DNA from: Arthrobacter zhangbolii | Lineage (GTDB): Bacteria; Actinomycetota; Actinomycetes; Actinomycetales; Micrococcaceae | Assembly: GCF_022869865.1 (NCBI RefSeq) | Contig: NZ_CP094984.1 | Coordinates: 1,798,001 to 1,862,000 of the forward strand | DNA length: 64,000 nucleotides | Direction: 5' to 3' | Shown: positions 1-7,415 of the stretch, in pieces | Layout: every line of letters starts with the position of its first letter | Position numbering within the stretch: the stretch's first letter is position 1 | Program-made: the position numbers and the translations under genes | The notes under the pieces: generated by a model | Database searches by the model: none | Told to the model about the DNA's origin: nothing | The model's input: the letters and a program-made list of their open reading frames with translations, nothing else

Positions 1-438
1 CTCTTCCGGCGGCTGGACATGCCCAGAATGCGCACGGAATCCTCGGGGCACCTGTCCGACCTGAAGATTGGAATCAAGTCGGTCAGCCAGTCAGTGGAAA
101 CACTGTCCGGCGGCCAACGCCAGGGTGTTGCCGTGGTCCGCGCCGGGGCCTTCGGCAAAGGGGTCATCATCATGGACGAACCGACGGCCGCGCTGGGGGT
201 AAGGGAATCGGGGCAGGTCATCGACCTGATCCATTCCATCCGCGAGCGGGGAATACCGGTGGTGCTGATCAGCCACGACATACCGCACGTTTTCGAAGTG
301 TCTGATCGCATTCATGTTCACCGGCTCGGGATGCGGGCCGCCGTCGTCAGCCCCAAAATCCGGTCCATGTCCGAGGTAGTGGCCTTGATGACCGGCGCGG
401 AACAACCGACCGACGGCGAGCGGGCAGGCGGTGGCTGA
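1..438 (+). CDS. sugar ABC transporter ATP-binding protein (C-terminal part, runs off the window start)
   Basis: This is the C-terminal 145 codons of an ABC ATPase; the reading frame is open to the first base of the window, so the Walker A motif lies outside. Visible motifs are the signature LSGGQ (visible residues 35-39), Walker B VIIMDEP (54-61, with the catalytic Glu at 60) and the switch His in LISHD (92). The DEPTAALG and RIHVHRLG stretches resemble single-domain FrcA-type ATPases of the ribose/fructose import class. The ORF ends inside the following PfkB kinase gene (8-base overlap), so the two are co-translated and the kinase probably phosphorylates the imported sugar. The substrate cannot be read from the sequence. 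Confidence 0.85.
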   Translation, partial: LFRRLDMPRMRTESSGHLSDLKIGIKSVSQSVETLSGGQRQGVAVVRAGAFGKGVIIMDEPTAALGVRESGQVIDLIHSIRERGIPVVLISHDIPHVFEVSDRIHVHRLGMRAAVVSPKIRSMSEVVALMTGAEQPTDGERAGGG

Positions 439-1324
439 CCAGCCGCTGGGCGTCTTCGCCGGACTGGCCACGCTGGACGTTATCCATCATGTTTCGGCTG
501 TTCCCCGGGCCAACGAAAAGGTCACCGGAACGGCCCAGTTCGTGGCAGCGGGCGGCCCCGCAGCCAATGCCGCAGTGACGTTCGCGGGACTCGGCGGGCG
601 TGCGGTTTTGCTCACCGTTTTGGGCCGGGGACCGGTGGCAGGGCTGATCCGTGCGGACCTGGGCGCATGGGGCGTCGAAGTGGTGGACATTGACCCGGAA
701 CGCACCAGCGGGGCACCGGTGTCCAGCATCGCCGTAACCGCGGCGTCCGGGGAACGGTCAGTGGTGTCTGCCGATGCCGTAAGCGACGGCGCCGAGGCAC
801 CTGCGGATTTGGCGGACCTGCTCATTGGTGCCGGCACCCTGTTGGTGGACGGGCACTATCCGCTCCTGGCGGTGGCCGCCGCCCGTGCCGCACGGGACCG
901 CGGCATACCCGTGGTGGTCGATGCCGGGCGCTGGAAGTCCGTGATGGCTGACCTGCTGCCGCTCGCCGATGCCATGGTGTGTTCGGATGATTTCCGCTAC
1001 CCGGGGACGGCCACCTCAGCGCACACCGCGGGTATCCTGGTGGCGCGCGGCGTACCCGGGGTAGTGACCACCCATGGCAGTGAACCGGTCCTGTGGTGGC
1101 GGCAGGGCGAGCACGGCGCCGTAGACGTGCCGGCGGTGGAGGTCCGCGACACTTTGGGAGCCGGGGACGTCTTTCACGGCGCCTACTGCTATTTCAGCTC
1201 CAGTTCCGGCCGCGGGATTGCCGGGGACCTGGAATCCGCCGCCGGGATCGCCGCACTGCGGTGCACGGTTCCAGGGCCCCGGGCCTGGCTCGGCCTTCTT
1301 GATTCGCCCCCGTCCATGCCGTAA
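431..1324 (+). CDS. PfkB/ribokinase family carbohydrate kinase
   Basis: A 297-residue member of the PfkB family, which phosphorylates sugars or nucleosides with ATP. The N-terminal glycine-rich motif AAGGPAANAA (near residues 39-48) and the C-terminal signature DTLGAGD (240-246) are present; D246 is the expected catalytic base. The GTG start lies 8 bases inside the upstream ABC ATPase gene, so translation is coupled. Length is typical (about 300). The context suggests a kinase for an ABC-imported monosaccharide. The family does not reveal the substrate, and ribose, fructose or a sugar acid are all possible. It converges on the LacI-type gene with only 16 bases between the stop codons. Confidence 0.88.
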   Translation: MADQPLGVFAGLATLDVIHHVSAVPRANEKVTGTAQFVAAGGPAANAAVTFAGLGGRAVLLTVLGRGPVAGLIRADLGAWGVEVVDIDPERTSGAPVSSIAVTAASGERSVVSADAVSDGAEAPADLADLLIGAGTLLVDGHYPLLAVAAARAARDRGIPVVVDAGRWKSVMADLLPLADAMVCSDDFRYPGTATSAHTAGILVARGVPGVVTTHGSEPVLWWRQGEHGAVDVPAVEVRDTLGAGDVFHGAYCYFSSSSGRGIAGDLESAAGIAALRCTVPGPRAWLGLLDSPPSMP

Positions 1325-1328
1325 GGCG

Positions 1329-1348
1329 AAAAAGCGGCCCTTAGGCCG
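1329..1348 (-). terminator. intrinsic terminator of the LacI-family gene, overlapping its stop codon
   Basis: Read on the minus strand there is a 5-bp GC stem (CGGCC/GGCCG, 1335-1339 with 1344-1348) and a 4-base loop. One C and five U residues follow (1333-1329). The regulator's TAA (1343-1341) lies inside the hairpin. The short stem with a U run is a minimal rho-independent terminator ending the minus-strand sugar operon. Confidence 0.55.
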
Positions 1349-2363
1349 ATTCCCGCTCCACAAGCGAGGTCGGCAGGCGAGTGATCCGCTCAGCCGGCCG
1401 GCCCTCAATGAGGTCCACCAGTACCTCGGCCATCTTCTCGCCCAGCAGGGAGATCGGATGGTGGATAGTAGTCAGCGCTGGTGTGAGACTGGTGGCGTAA
1501 TAGTCGTCGTCGAAACCGACGACGGCGATGTCCTCGGGGATGCGCAGGCCGCGCTCCCTGATGACCGAGTACGCGCCGGCGGCCATCTGGTCGTTGGCGG
1601 CGAACACGCCGTCCAGGGGTGCCCCGCGGTCCAGCAGCCGCCGCATGGCTGCTGCACCGGAGGCGACCGTGAAGTCGCCGATTTCCACCAGCGCGTCTGT
1701 CAGCCCGGCGCGGAGAACCTCGCCCCGCCAGCCCGCGAGACGGTCCACGCCCGGGTGCATGTCCTGCGGACCGGCAATGGTGGCGATGTTTGTCCGTCCC
1801 GATCCGGTCAGCCGGGCGGTGCCAGTGGCGGCGCCCTTTTCATTGTCGACCTCCACGAAGTACGCATCCGCGGAGTTCAGGAGCGGCCGCCCGGCGAAGA
1901 CCAGGGGCAGGGAACCGTCCAGATGGGCCCAGGAGTGGTCGCCGGTATGGTGGGAGACCACCAGGACGCCGTCCACGTTGCCGCCCAACAGGTAGCGCCG
2001 GGTTTTCTCCGGATTCGATTCCGAGGACGTCACCATGTTGAGCATGTACTCAGTGGTGTTCAGGTACCGCGCAACGCCCTCAACGACGGCGGCGAAGAAC
2101 GGATCCGCAAAGACCTTCGAGGTGGATTCCGGGACCAGGAGGGTGACCGTGAAAGTACGCCGGCTCGCCAGTGTCCGCGCCGCCCGGTTAGGTACATAGT
2201 TCAGGGCCTGCACGGCCTTCTGCACCGAGGCGGTGAGTCCCGGATCAACGGACGATGCGCCGTTGACTACCCGGGACACCGTTGCCCGGGACACCCCGGC
2301 CAGGGCCGCGACCATTTCCAGGGTCGGGGCAGGACGGACCTGGCCGGGCTCAGCGTTCACCAT
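1341..2363 (-). CDS. LacI-family transcriptional regulator (CebR-like)
   Basis: A 340-residue LacI/GalR repressor. The N-terminal helix-turn-helix and hinge helix lie at about residues 14-60 (TLEMVAALAGVSRATVSRVV, then the YVPNRAARTL hinge). The rest is the periplasmic-binding-protein-like effector domain (VVGFDD, TTIHHP). ATG is preceded by GAGGGAG. The gene lies downstream of, and on the same strand as, the binding protein-permease-permease-GH1 genes, matching the gene set of the ceb cluster of Streptomyces (cebEFG-bglC with cebR). The two palindromes upstream of the binding-protein gene resemble CebR operators, so this is the likely autoregulated local repressor. The effector, perhaps a cello-oligosaccharide or another beta-glucoside, is inferred only. 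Confidence 0.9.
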   Translation of the reverse strand: MVNAEPGQVRPAPTLEMVAALAGVSRATVSRVVNGASSVDPGLTASVQKAVQALNYVPNRAARTLASRRTFTVTLLVPESTSKVFADPFFAAVVEGVARYLNTTEYMLNMVTSSESNPEKTRRYLLGGNVDGVLVVSHHTGDHSWAHLDGSLPLVFAGRPLLNSADAYFVEVDNEKGAATGTARLTGSGRTNIATIAGPQDMHPGVDRLAGWRGEVLRAGLTDALVEIGDFTVASGAAAMRRLLDRGAPLDGVFAANDQMAAGAYSVIRERGLRIPEDIAVVGFDDDYYATSLTPALTTIHHPISLLGEKMAEVLVDLIEGRPAERITRLPTSLVERESA

Positions 2364-2418
2364 GTTCTCCCTCGGGACCGGGGCCGGGACATTCGGCCGA
2401 TGCCCAGCTTACGGGACC

Positions 2419-3855
2419 TCACACCGCTGGGGCCGCCGCGGCCGTGCTCCTGCCCGCGGCGATGAGCTGCCGGTAGGCATGGCCGCTGTCCTTCACCGTC
2501 CGTTCCTGCGTTTCGTAATCCACCCGCACAATGCCGAAACGCTTGCTGTATCCCCAGGACCATTCGAAATTATCCAGCAGGGACCACACAAAGTAGCCCC
2601 TGACATCGGCTCCCGCAGAGATGGCCTCCGAGACCGCCCGGATGTGGTCGAGGATGAACCGGGTGCGTTCGGTGTCCGGGACGCTCCCGTCTTCGAGCAC
2701 CTCGTCGTCGTAGGCAGCCCCGTTCTCGGTGATGTAGAGCGGCGGCAGCTGCGGATACTCCTCGCCCAGCCGCAGCAGCAGCGTGCGCAAGCCGCCGGGG
2801 TTCACCTCCCAGTCCATCCCCGTGCGGGGCAGGCCGCGGCTGGGGAAGGTGATGTGCTCCGCCCCGATCCATGGTGAGGCCGTGGGCCGCCCGGCACCGC
2901 CGCCGTGCCCATCCGAGCCGGAGGTGTCCGGATGCCCGCTGATCTGGTCATCGTGATAGTGGTTGACGCCCAGGAAATCGATAGGCGCCCCAATGGTTTC
3001 CATGTCACCGGGCAGGATCAGTTCGTGCAGGCCGTACGGTTCGAGGTCGCGAAGCGAGTCCTCCGGATAGGCGCCGCGGAGGATCGGGTCCAGGAAAATC
3101 CGGTTCTGCAGGGAATCGAACAACCGGGCGGCCTCCACATCCACCGGGTCCGCCGCGTCGCGGGGGATCGAGTTGCTCAGGTTGAGGGTGATGCCCAGTT
3201 CCCTGGCTCCAAGTCCGCGCAGCTCGGTGACTGCCATGCCATGGGCGAGATGCTGGTGATGGACGGCGGCAATTGCTGCGCGGGGGTCCTGCCGGCCGGG
3301 CGCGTGTGCACCCGAACCATAGCCGAGCAGCGAGGAGCAGAAGGGCTCGTTGAAGGTCGTCCAGTGGGCCACCCTGTCGCCCAGGGCCGAATAGACGTCC
3401 TGGGCGTACTCCACGAACCGGAACGCGGTGTCCCGGTTTGTCCAGCCGCCTGCCTCCTCCAGTGCCTGCGGAAGGTCCCAGTGGTACAGGGTTAGCCAGG
3501 GGAGGATGCCGGCTTCAAGGAGTTCATCAACGAGGCGGGAGTAGAAGTCCAGGCCCTTCCGGTTGAGGTCCCGGCCGCCTGGCCGCACCCGTGCCCAGCT
3601 GGTTGAGAACCGGTAGGAGTCCAGTCCCAGGTCCTTCATCAGCGCCACATCCTGGGGCATCCGGTGATAATGGTCCACGGCCACCGCGGGGGTGTCGCCG
3701 TTCCGGACGTTGCCGGGGACGGCCGCGAAGGCATCCCACACGGACTCTTCCTTCCCGTCCTCGGCGGCGGCGCCCTCAACCTGGGCAGCCGCCGTCGCGG
3801 AGCCCCAGATAAAGCCGGCCGGGAAGTTGTTCCATTCCGGGGTGTTGTTTGTCAT
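2419..3855 (-). CDS. bglC: GH1 family beta-glucosidase
   Basis: A 478-residue glycoside hydrolase family 1 enzyme that cleaves terminal beta-glucosyl (or related) residues by the retaining mechanism. The acid/base Glu is in TFNEP (E170) and the nucleophile in YITENG (E377). The N-terminal FIWGSATAAAQVEGA and C-terminal DNFEWSWGYSKRFGIV stretches are typical of the family. No signal peptide is seen, so it is cytoplasmic and acts on sugar imported by the adjacent ABC system. An in-frame upstream extension is possible, but the ATG at 3855 overlaps the permease stop (TAATG) and aligns with the start of the GH1 domain. The name follows the Streptomyces cluster and the exact specificity is unproven. 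Confidence 0.92.
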   Translation of the reverse strand: MTNNTPEWNNFPAGFIWGSATAAAQVEGAAAEDGKEESVWDAFAAVPGNVRNGDTPAVAVDHYHRMPQDVALMKDLGLDSYRFSTSWARVRPGGRDLNRKGLDFYSRLVDELLEAGILPWLTLYHWDLPQALEEAGGWTNRDTAFRFVEYAQDVYSALGDRVAHWTTFNEPFCSSLLGYGSGAHAPGRQDPRAAIAAVHHQHLAHGMAVTELRGLGARELGITLNLSNSIPRDAADPVDVEAARLFDSLQNRIFLDPILRGAYPEDSLRDLEPYGLHELILPGDMETIGAPIDFLGVNHYHDDQISGHPDTSGSDGHGGGAGRPTASPWIGAEHITFPSRGLPRTGMDWEVNPGGLRTLLLRLGEEYPQLPPLYITENGAAYDDEVLEDGSVPDTERTRFILDHIRAVSEAISAGADVRGYFVWSLLDNFEWSWGYSKRFGIVRVDYETQERTVKDSGHAYRQLIAAGRSTAAAAPAV

Positions 3856-4760
3856 TAGCCCTTCACTGCTCCCTGCATAATTCCGGATATAAGTTGTTTG
3901 CCTGCCAGCACAAAGAGCACAAGCAGGGGGATGGTGGCCAGTACTGCGCCGGTCAGGACCACCGAGTAGTCCACGTACCGGGAGGACTGAAGCTGGCTGA
4001 GTGCCGTCTGGAGGGTCGGGTTTCCGGCGTCGAGCACCAGCAGCGGCCAAAGGAAGTCAGTCCAGGCCGACATAAAGGTGAACAGGCTGAGAATGGCCAT
4101 AGCCGGCCTGGCGGCGGGCAGGGCCACATGCCAGAACGTCCGGATCATGTTGGCCCCGTCCATGCGGGCGGACTCAATCAGCTCGTCCGGGATCACGTCC
4201 ACCAGGTACTGGCGCATAAAGAAGACACCAAATGCCGTCACGAGCGTCGGTACGATCACCGCGCCGATTTCGCCCGTCCACCCGAGGGTCCGCATCACCA
4301 TGAACAGCGGAATGATGCCCAGCTGGGTGGGTATGGCCATGGTGGCCACCACCGCAACCATCAGCACCCCGTTGCCGCGGAACCGCAGTTTGGCGAAGGC
4401 ATACCCCGCCAGCGTGGAGAAGATGACGACTGACACCGTGATGATGCTGGAGATCAGGACGCTGTTCCACAGTGCGGTCCAGAACGGGATGGTGTCCATC
4501 ACCTCGCCGACGTTGGTCCAGAAGTTGCCGCCCGGCAGCAGCGGGGGATAGGTCAGGCCCAGTGCCTCGTTGGACCGGCTGCCCACTATCGCCGACCACC
4601 ACAGCGGGTAGGCGGAACCGATAAAGAAGGCCAGCAGCAGACCGTACGTCAGGAATCCGGGGCGAAGCCCGTTTCCGAAGGCCCGGTTTCGCAGACTCGG
4701 CCCTCTGCGGGGCGGTACCGGTTCCCGTCCGGGCGCGGCCTTGCGCTCTATGACACTCAC
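3855..4760 (-). CDS. carbohydrate ABC transporter permease (MalG/CebG type)
   Basis: A 301-residue inner-membrane permease of the MalG type with about six hydrophobic segments. The cytoplasmic EAA loop (ELIESARMDGANMIRTFW) contacts the ATPase. The GTG start overlaps the TGA of the other permease by four bases (GTGA), and the stop overlaps the beta-glucosidase start, so the whole run is translationally coupled. No ATPase gene is present in the operon. In actinobacteria such importers usually share a general MsiK-type ATPase encoded elsewhere, and that is inferred here. Confidence 0.92.
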   Translation of the reverse strand: MSVIERKAAPGREPVPPRRGPSLRNRAFGNGLRPGFLTYGLLLAFFIGSAYPLWWSAIVGSRSNEALGLTYPPLLPGGNFWTNVGEVMDTIPFWTALWNSVLISSIITVSVVIFSTLAGYAFAKLRFRGNGVLMVAVVATMAIPTQLGIIPLFMVMRTLGWTGEIGAVIVPTLVTAFGVFFMRQYLVDVIPDELIESARMDGANMIRTFWHVALPAARPAMAILSLFTFMSAWTDFLWPLLVLDAGNPTLQTALSQLQSSRYVDYSVVLTGAVLATIPLLVLFVLAGKQLISGIMQGAVKG

Positions 4761-5752
4761 TTTTTCTTCCCTTTCACGGCGGTGCGGCCGCGGGACGGGC
4801 CGCCGGAGGCAATCCGCCTGGACAGGGCCAGGTTGATGATCCCGACAACGATGATCAGGAGGAACAGCAGCCACGCGATGGCAGAGGCCTCGCCGAAGTC
4901 CTTGCGCTGGAACCCCATTTCCCAGAGGTACAGAACCGTTGTCTGGAACTGCCGCTGGGAGCCGCCGGCTTCCGTCGGGTCCAGGAGGCGCGGTTCGGTG
5001 AAGATCTGCAGTCCGCCGATGGTGGAGGTGATCACCACGAAAATCATGGTGGGCCGGATGCTCGGCAGGGTGATGCTGAAGAAGCGCCGGAAGGCACCGG
5101 CACCGTCCAGGGCTGCGGATTCGTAGATTTCCCGCGGCACTGACTGCATGGCGGCGAGCAGGATCAGGGCGTTGTACCCGGTCCAGCGCCAGTTGACCAT
5201 GCTGGCCACGGCCACATGGCTGGGGAAGGTCTCGGTCCGCCACATGATGGGATCAATTCCGAAGTTCCCCAGGATGCTGTTGATGAGTCCGTAGTCTTCG
5301 CCGAACATATTCGTGAAGATCAGTGCCACGGCCACGGGGGTGACCACGTAGGGGACCAGGACACTCATGCGCCAGAAGGTTTTGGCCCGGATGTTCTGGT
5401 CCAGCACGGCGGCAATCAGCAGGGCGCCGGCCAGCTGCGGAATGGCTGAAAGCAGGAAGATGCTCATGGTGTTGAAGAGCGAGTTCCAGAAGAAGCGGTC
5501 CGCGAGCACATTGGCAAAATTGCCCAGTCCGACAAATTCGCCCTGGCCCTTGAGCAGGTGCCAGTCGTAGAGGGACACGTAGAACGTGTAGATGAGCGGG
5601 AAAAGGCCCACCAGTGCGAAAAGGAGAAAGAACGGGGAGATGTAGAGGTACGGCGACGCCTTGAAATCCCAGACGTTAAGGCGCTGCCGGAAAGAGGGTT
5701 TGGGCTTGTGCGCCGGCGCCGGGGGCGCGGACGGCTTGAGGGTTACGGTCAT
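4757..5752 (-). CDS. carbohydrate ABC transporter permease (MalF/CebF type)
   Basis: A 331-residue MalF-type permease. It has a basic N-terminal tail, a first membrane segment near residues 35-60 (YLYISPFFLLFALVGLFPLI), about six segments in all, and an EAA-loop motif (EIYESAALDGAGAFRRFF). It pairs with the downstream MalG-type gene to form the membrane channel of an oligosaccharide importer. I chose the ATG at 5752; an in-frame GTG at 5764 would add four residues and cannot be excluded, as neither has a strong ribosome-binding site. It is separated from the binding-protein gene by a stem-loop. Confidence 0.9.
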   Translation of the reverse strand: MTVTLKPSAPPAPAHKPKPSFRQRLNVWDFKASPYLYISPFFLLFALVGLFPLIYTFYVSLYDWHLLKGQGEFVGLGNFANVLADRFFWNSLFNTMSIFLLSAIPQLAGALLIAAVLDQNIRAKTFWRMSVLVPYVVTPVAVALIFTNMFGEDYGLINSILGNFGIDPIMWRTETFPSHVAVASMVNWRWTGYNALILLAAMQSVPREIYESAALDGAGAFRRFFSITLPSIRPTMIFVVITSTIGGLQIFTEPRLLDPTEAGGSQRQFQTTVLYLWEMGFQRKDFGEASAIAWLLFLLIIVVGIINLALSRRIASGGPSRGRTAVKGKKK

Positions 5753-5773
5753 TTCGATTCTCACAGTCCATGA

Positions 5774-5799
5774 GGGGCCCCCGGTTTCCCGGAGGCCCC
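5774..5799 (-). promoter_or_regulatory. stem-loop between binding-protein and permease genes
   Basis: An imperfect hairpin in the short gap after the binding-protein stop codon. The outer stem is GGGGCC/GGCCCC (5774-5779 with 5794-5799), followed by a one-base mismatch and an inner stem CCGG/CCGG around a 4-base loop. No U run follows. Hairpins at this position in sugar ABC operons commonly protect the binding-protein mRNA and lower expression of downstream permeases. That role is inferred. Confidence 0.5.
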
Positions 5800-5808
5800 G
5801 ACGGGGAG

Positions 5809-7122
5809 CTAGTCCTGTTCGACCTGCTCGTTCAGCAGTTTGATCGCCTCGTTCCAGGCACCTTCGCCGTCCAGGCTGCCCGCATCAAGCTGCGTCAGGG
5901 CGGCTCCGAAGACCTTCTCCTGGATCACCGAGTCATCCGGGCCCTTGAACTGCGCCTTCACGCCCTCCGCGCGGGAGGCGAGGATCGCCCCGGTAGGAGC
6001 GTCGTTGAAGACCTTATTGGGCGTTGCATCCTCGGCGAGCTGTTGCTGTGCTTCCAGGGTGCTGGGGAAGTTGTTGGCCGCTGCGGACTGCTTGACCTGC
6101 TGTTCCGGGGCGGTGAGCCAGGCGGCCAGCTTTGCTGCTTCCTCCTTGTGCTCGGACTCTTCCGATACGGAGAGGAAGGCGCCGCCCCAGTTGGATGCCC
6201 CACCGGGGAACACATCGGCGAAGTCCCAGCCGGAGTCTTCGGCACCGCCGGCAGATTCCAGCTGTTCCTGAATGGTGCCGAGCATCCAGCCCGGGCACAC
6301 GAAGGTGGCGAAGGAACCGTCGGTGAAGGCGCGGCCCTTGCCCCAGTCCCACTTCTTCTCGTTGCCGGACAGGCCGGCCTCGGTTCCGGCAGCGAGCTGC
6401 ATGAACTGTTCCTTCATGGCGGCGTTGTCCTCAATGTTCAGGTCGCCGTCGGCAGTGTAGTAGCCCTCTTCCATCTGGTTCACCATGGAGTTCCAGACAA
6501 ATCCTGACTGGTCATACCAGCCCAGCCCGGTCTTCTCGTGGTATTCGTTGCCCAGTTCGAAGTAGCGGTCCCAGGTGGCGTCATCCCCGCCGAAGAGTTC
6601 CGCCACTGCCTCGCGGTCGCTGGGCAGGCCGGCGGCTTCGAAGAGCTTTCCGTTGTAGCACAGGCCCTGCGGCCCGATGTCCGTGCCGTAACCGATAACG
6701 CGGCCCTCCGCGTCGGTGCCCTGCTGGTATTTCCAGTCGACCCAGTTGTCCTTGATGTCCTCAGCGCCGTAGTCATTCAGGTCCACGAATTCGTCGGAGA
6801 CCTCCATGACGGCGCCGAGCCAGCCTTCTTCGATGGCGACGACGTCGCTGACGCCGGAGCCGGCGGCCAGTTTCGTGAAGAGGTCAGTCTGCGCGTTGGC
6901 TCCGCGGTCGATGTTGTTGTGCCGGATCTTGATGCCCGGGTTCGCTTCTTCGTACTCGGCGTAGAGATCGTCGTAGCCGAAGGTGCCGAAGGTGGTGATG
7001 GAGATTTCCAGGGGATCCTCCGCGGTGCCGGCCTGGCTGTCTCCGCCGCCGCAGCCGGCGGCGAGCAATGCGAGGGCTGCGGCGCCTGCCACTGCCCCTG
7101 CCCGGTGCTTAAAGTTCTTCAC
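5809..7122 (-). CDS. extracellular solute-binding lipoprotein of a sugar ABC importer (CebE type)
   Basis: A 437-residue family 1 extracellular solute-binding protein. The N-terminus is a lipoprotein signal peptide: basic KNFKHR, a hydrophobic Ala/Leu stretch and the lipobox LAAGC with the modified Cys at 24. The mature protein is therefore anchored outside the membrane. The GTG start at 7122 follows a strong AAAGGAG. A longer in-frame reading upstream lacks a ribosome-binding site and would run into the promoter. It is the first gene of the minus-strand operon and has the promoter and twin operators upstream. The ligand is inferred to be a beta-linked glucose oligosaccharide because a GH1 enzyme is co-transcribed. 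Confidence 0.93.
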   Translation of the reverse strand: MKNFKHRAGAVAGAAALALLAAGCGGGDSQAGTAEDPLEISITTFGTFGYDDLYAEYEEANPGIKIRHNNIDRGANAQTDLFTKLAAGSGVSDVVAIEEGWLGAVMEVSDEFVDLNDYGAEDIKDNWVDWKYQQGTDAEGRVIGYGTDIGPQGLCYNGKLFEAAGLPSDREAVAELFGGDDATWDRYFELGNEYHEKTGLGWYDQSGFVWNSMVNQMEEGYYTADGDLNIEDNAAMKEQFMQLAAGTEAGLSGNEKKWDWGKGRAFTDGSFATFVCPGWMLGTIQEQLESAGGAEDSGWDFADVFPGGASNWGGAFLSVSEESEHKEEAAKLAAWLTAPEQQVKQSAAANNFPSTLEAQQQLAEDATPNKVFNDAPTGAILASRAEGVKAQFKGPDDSVIQEKVFGAALTQLDAGSLDGEGAWNEAIKLLNEQVEQD

Positions 7123-7262
7123 GGTCACTCCTTTGTGTGTGGGTCTAGCCGGTGGTGATAACTGTTTGGACCGTGCCGGGACAGCAACCGGGCCTGATCC
7201 GCCGGGGGCGGGACTGAAGCTGGATACAAAAGAGAGCCGGTCCGCAAACTTCCGCCGGACTG

Positions 7263-7276
7263 AGAGAGCGCTCTCT
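7263..7276. promoter_or_regulatory. LacI/CebR-type operator O1 (downstream of -10)
   Basis: A perfect 14-bp palindrome AGAGAGCGCTCTCT with the central CG typical of LacI-family operators. It is identical to the second copy at 7317. It lies just downstream of the -10 box, at about +7 to +20 of the predicted transcript, where bound repressor would block initiation. The known CebR site of Streptomyces (TGGGAGCGCTCCCA) shares the GAGCGCTC core. Confidence 0.85.
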
Positions 7277-7288
7277 GATCTTCGTGTG

Positions 7289-7317
7289 AGCCTAAGTGTG
7301 ACAACGGTCACTGTCAA
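7289..7317 (-). promoter_or_regulatory. promoter of the sugar-uptake operon
   Basis: On the minus strand, a perfect -35 TTGACA (7317-7312), a 17-bp spacer and a -10 TAGGCT (7294-7289). The first base of the -35 is also the first base of the upstream operator. The predicted start is near 7282, giving a leader of about 160 bases before the GTG at 7122. Confidence 0.8.
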
Positions 7318-7330
7318 GAGAGCGCTCTCT
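7317..7330. promoter_or_regulatory. LacI/CebR-type operator O2 (upstream of -35)
   Basis: A second exact copy of the 14-bp palindrome AGAGAGCGCTCTCT. Its centre is 54 bp from that of the first, close to five helical turns, so both sites face the same side of the helix. It touches the -35 box. The arrangement suits cooperative binding or a small DNA loop over the promoter. Confidence 0.85.
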
Positions 7331-7415
7331 CAGATTGGTTGTGGCATGCGGGTGCGGGATTATGCGCTGGGGGGAAGAGGGGTGTCCCGCCCGGCGTGCC
7401 GGGGCTACTGTCCGC

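Noticed and set aside
3856-4050. N-terminal extension of the beta-glucosidase by 65 residues
   Set aside because: It overlaps the permease gene; the TAATG-coupled start at 3855 fits GH1 proteins.
7123-7317. N-terminal extension of the binding protein by 65 residues
   Set aside because: It covers the promoter and operator; the GTG at 7122 has a strong ribosome-binding site and begins a lipoprotein signal peptide.
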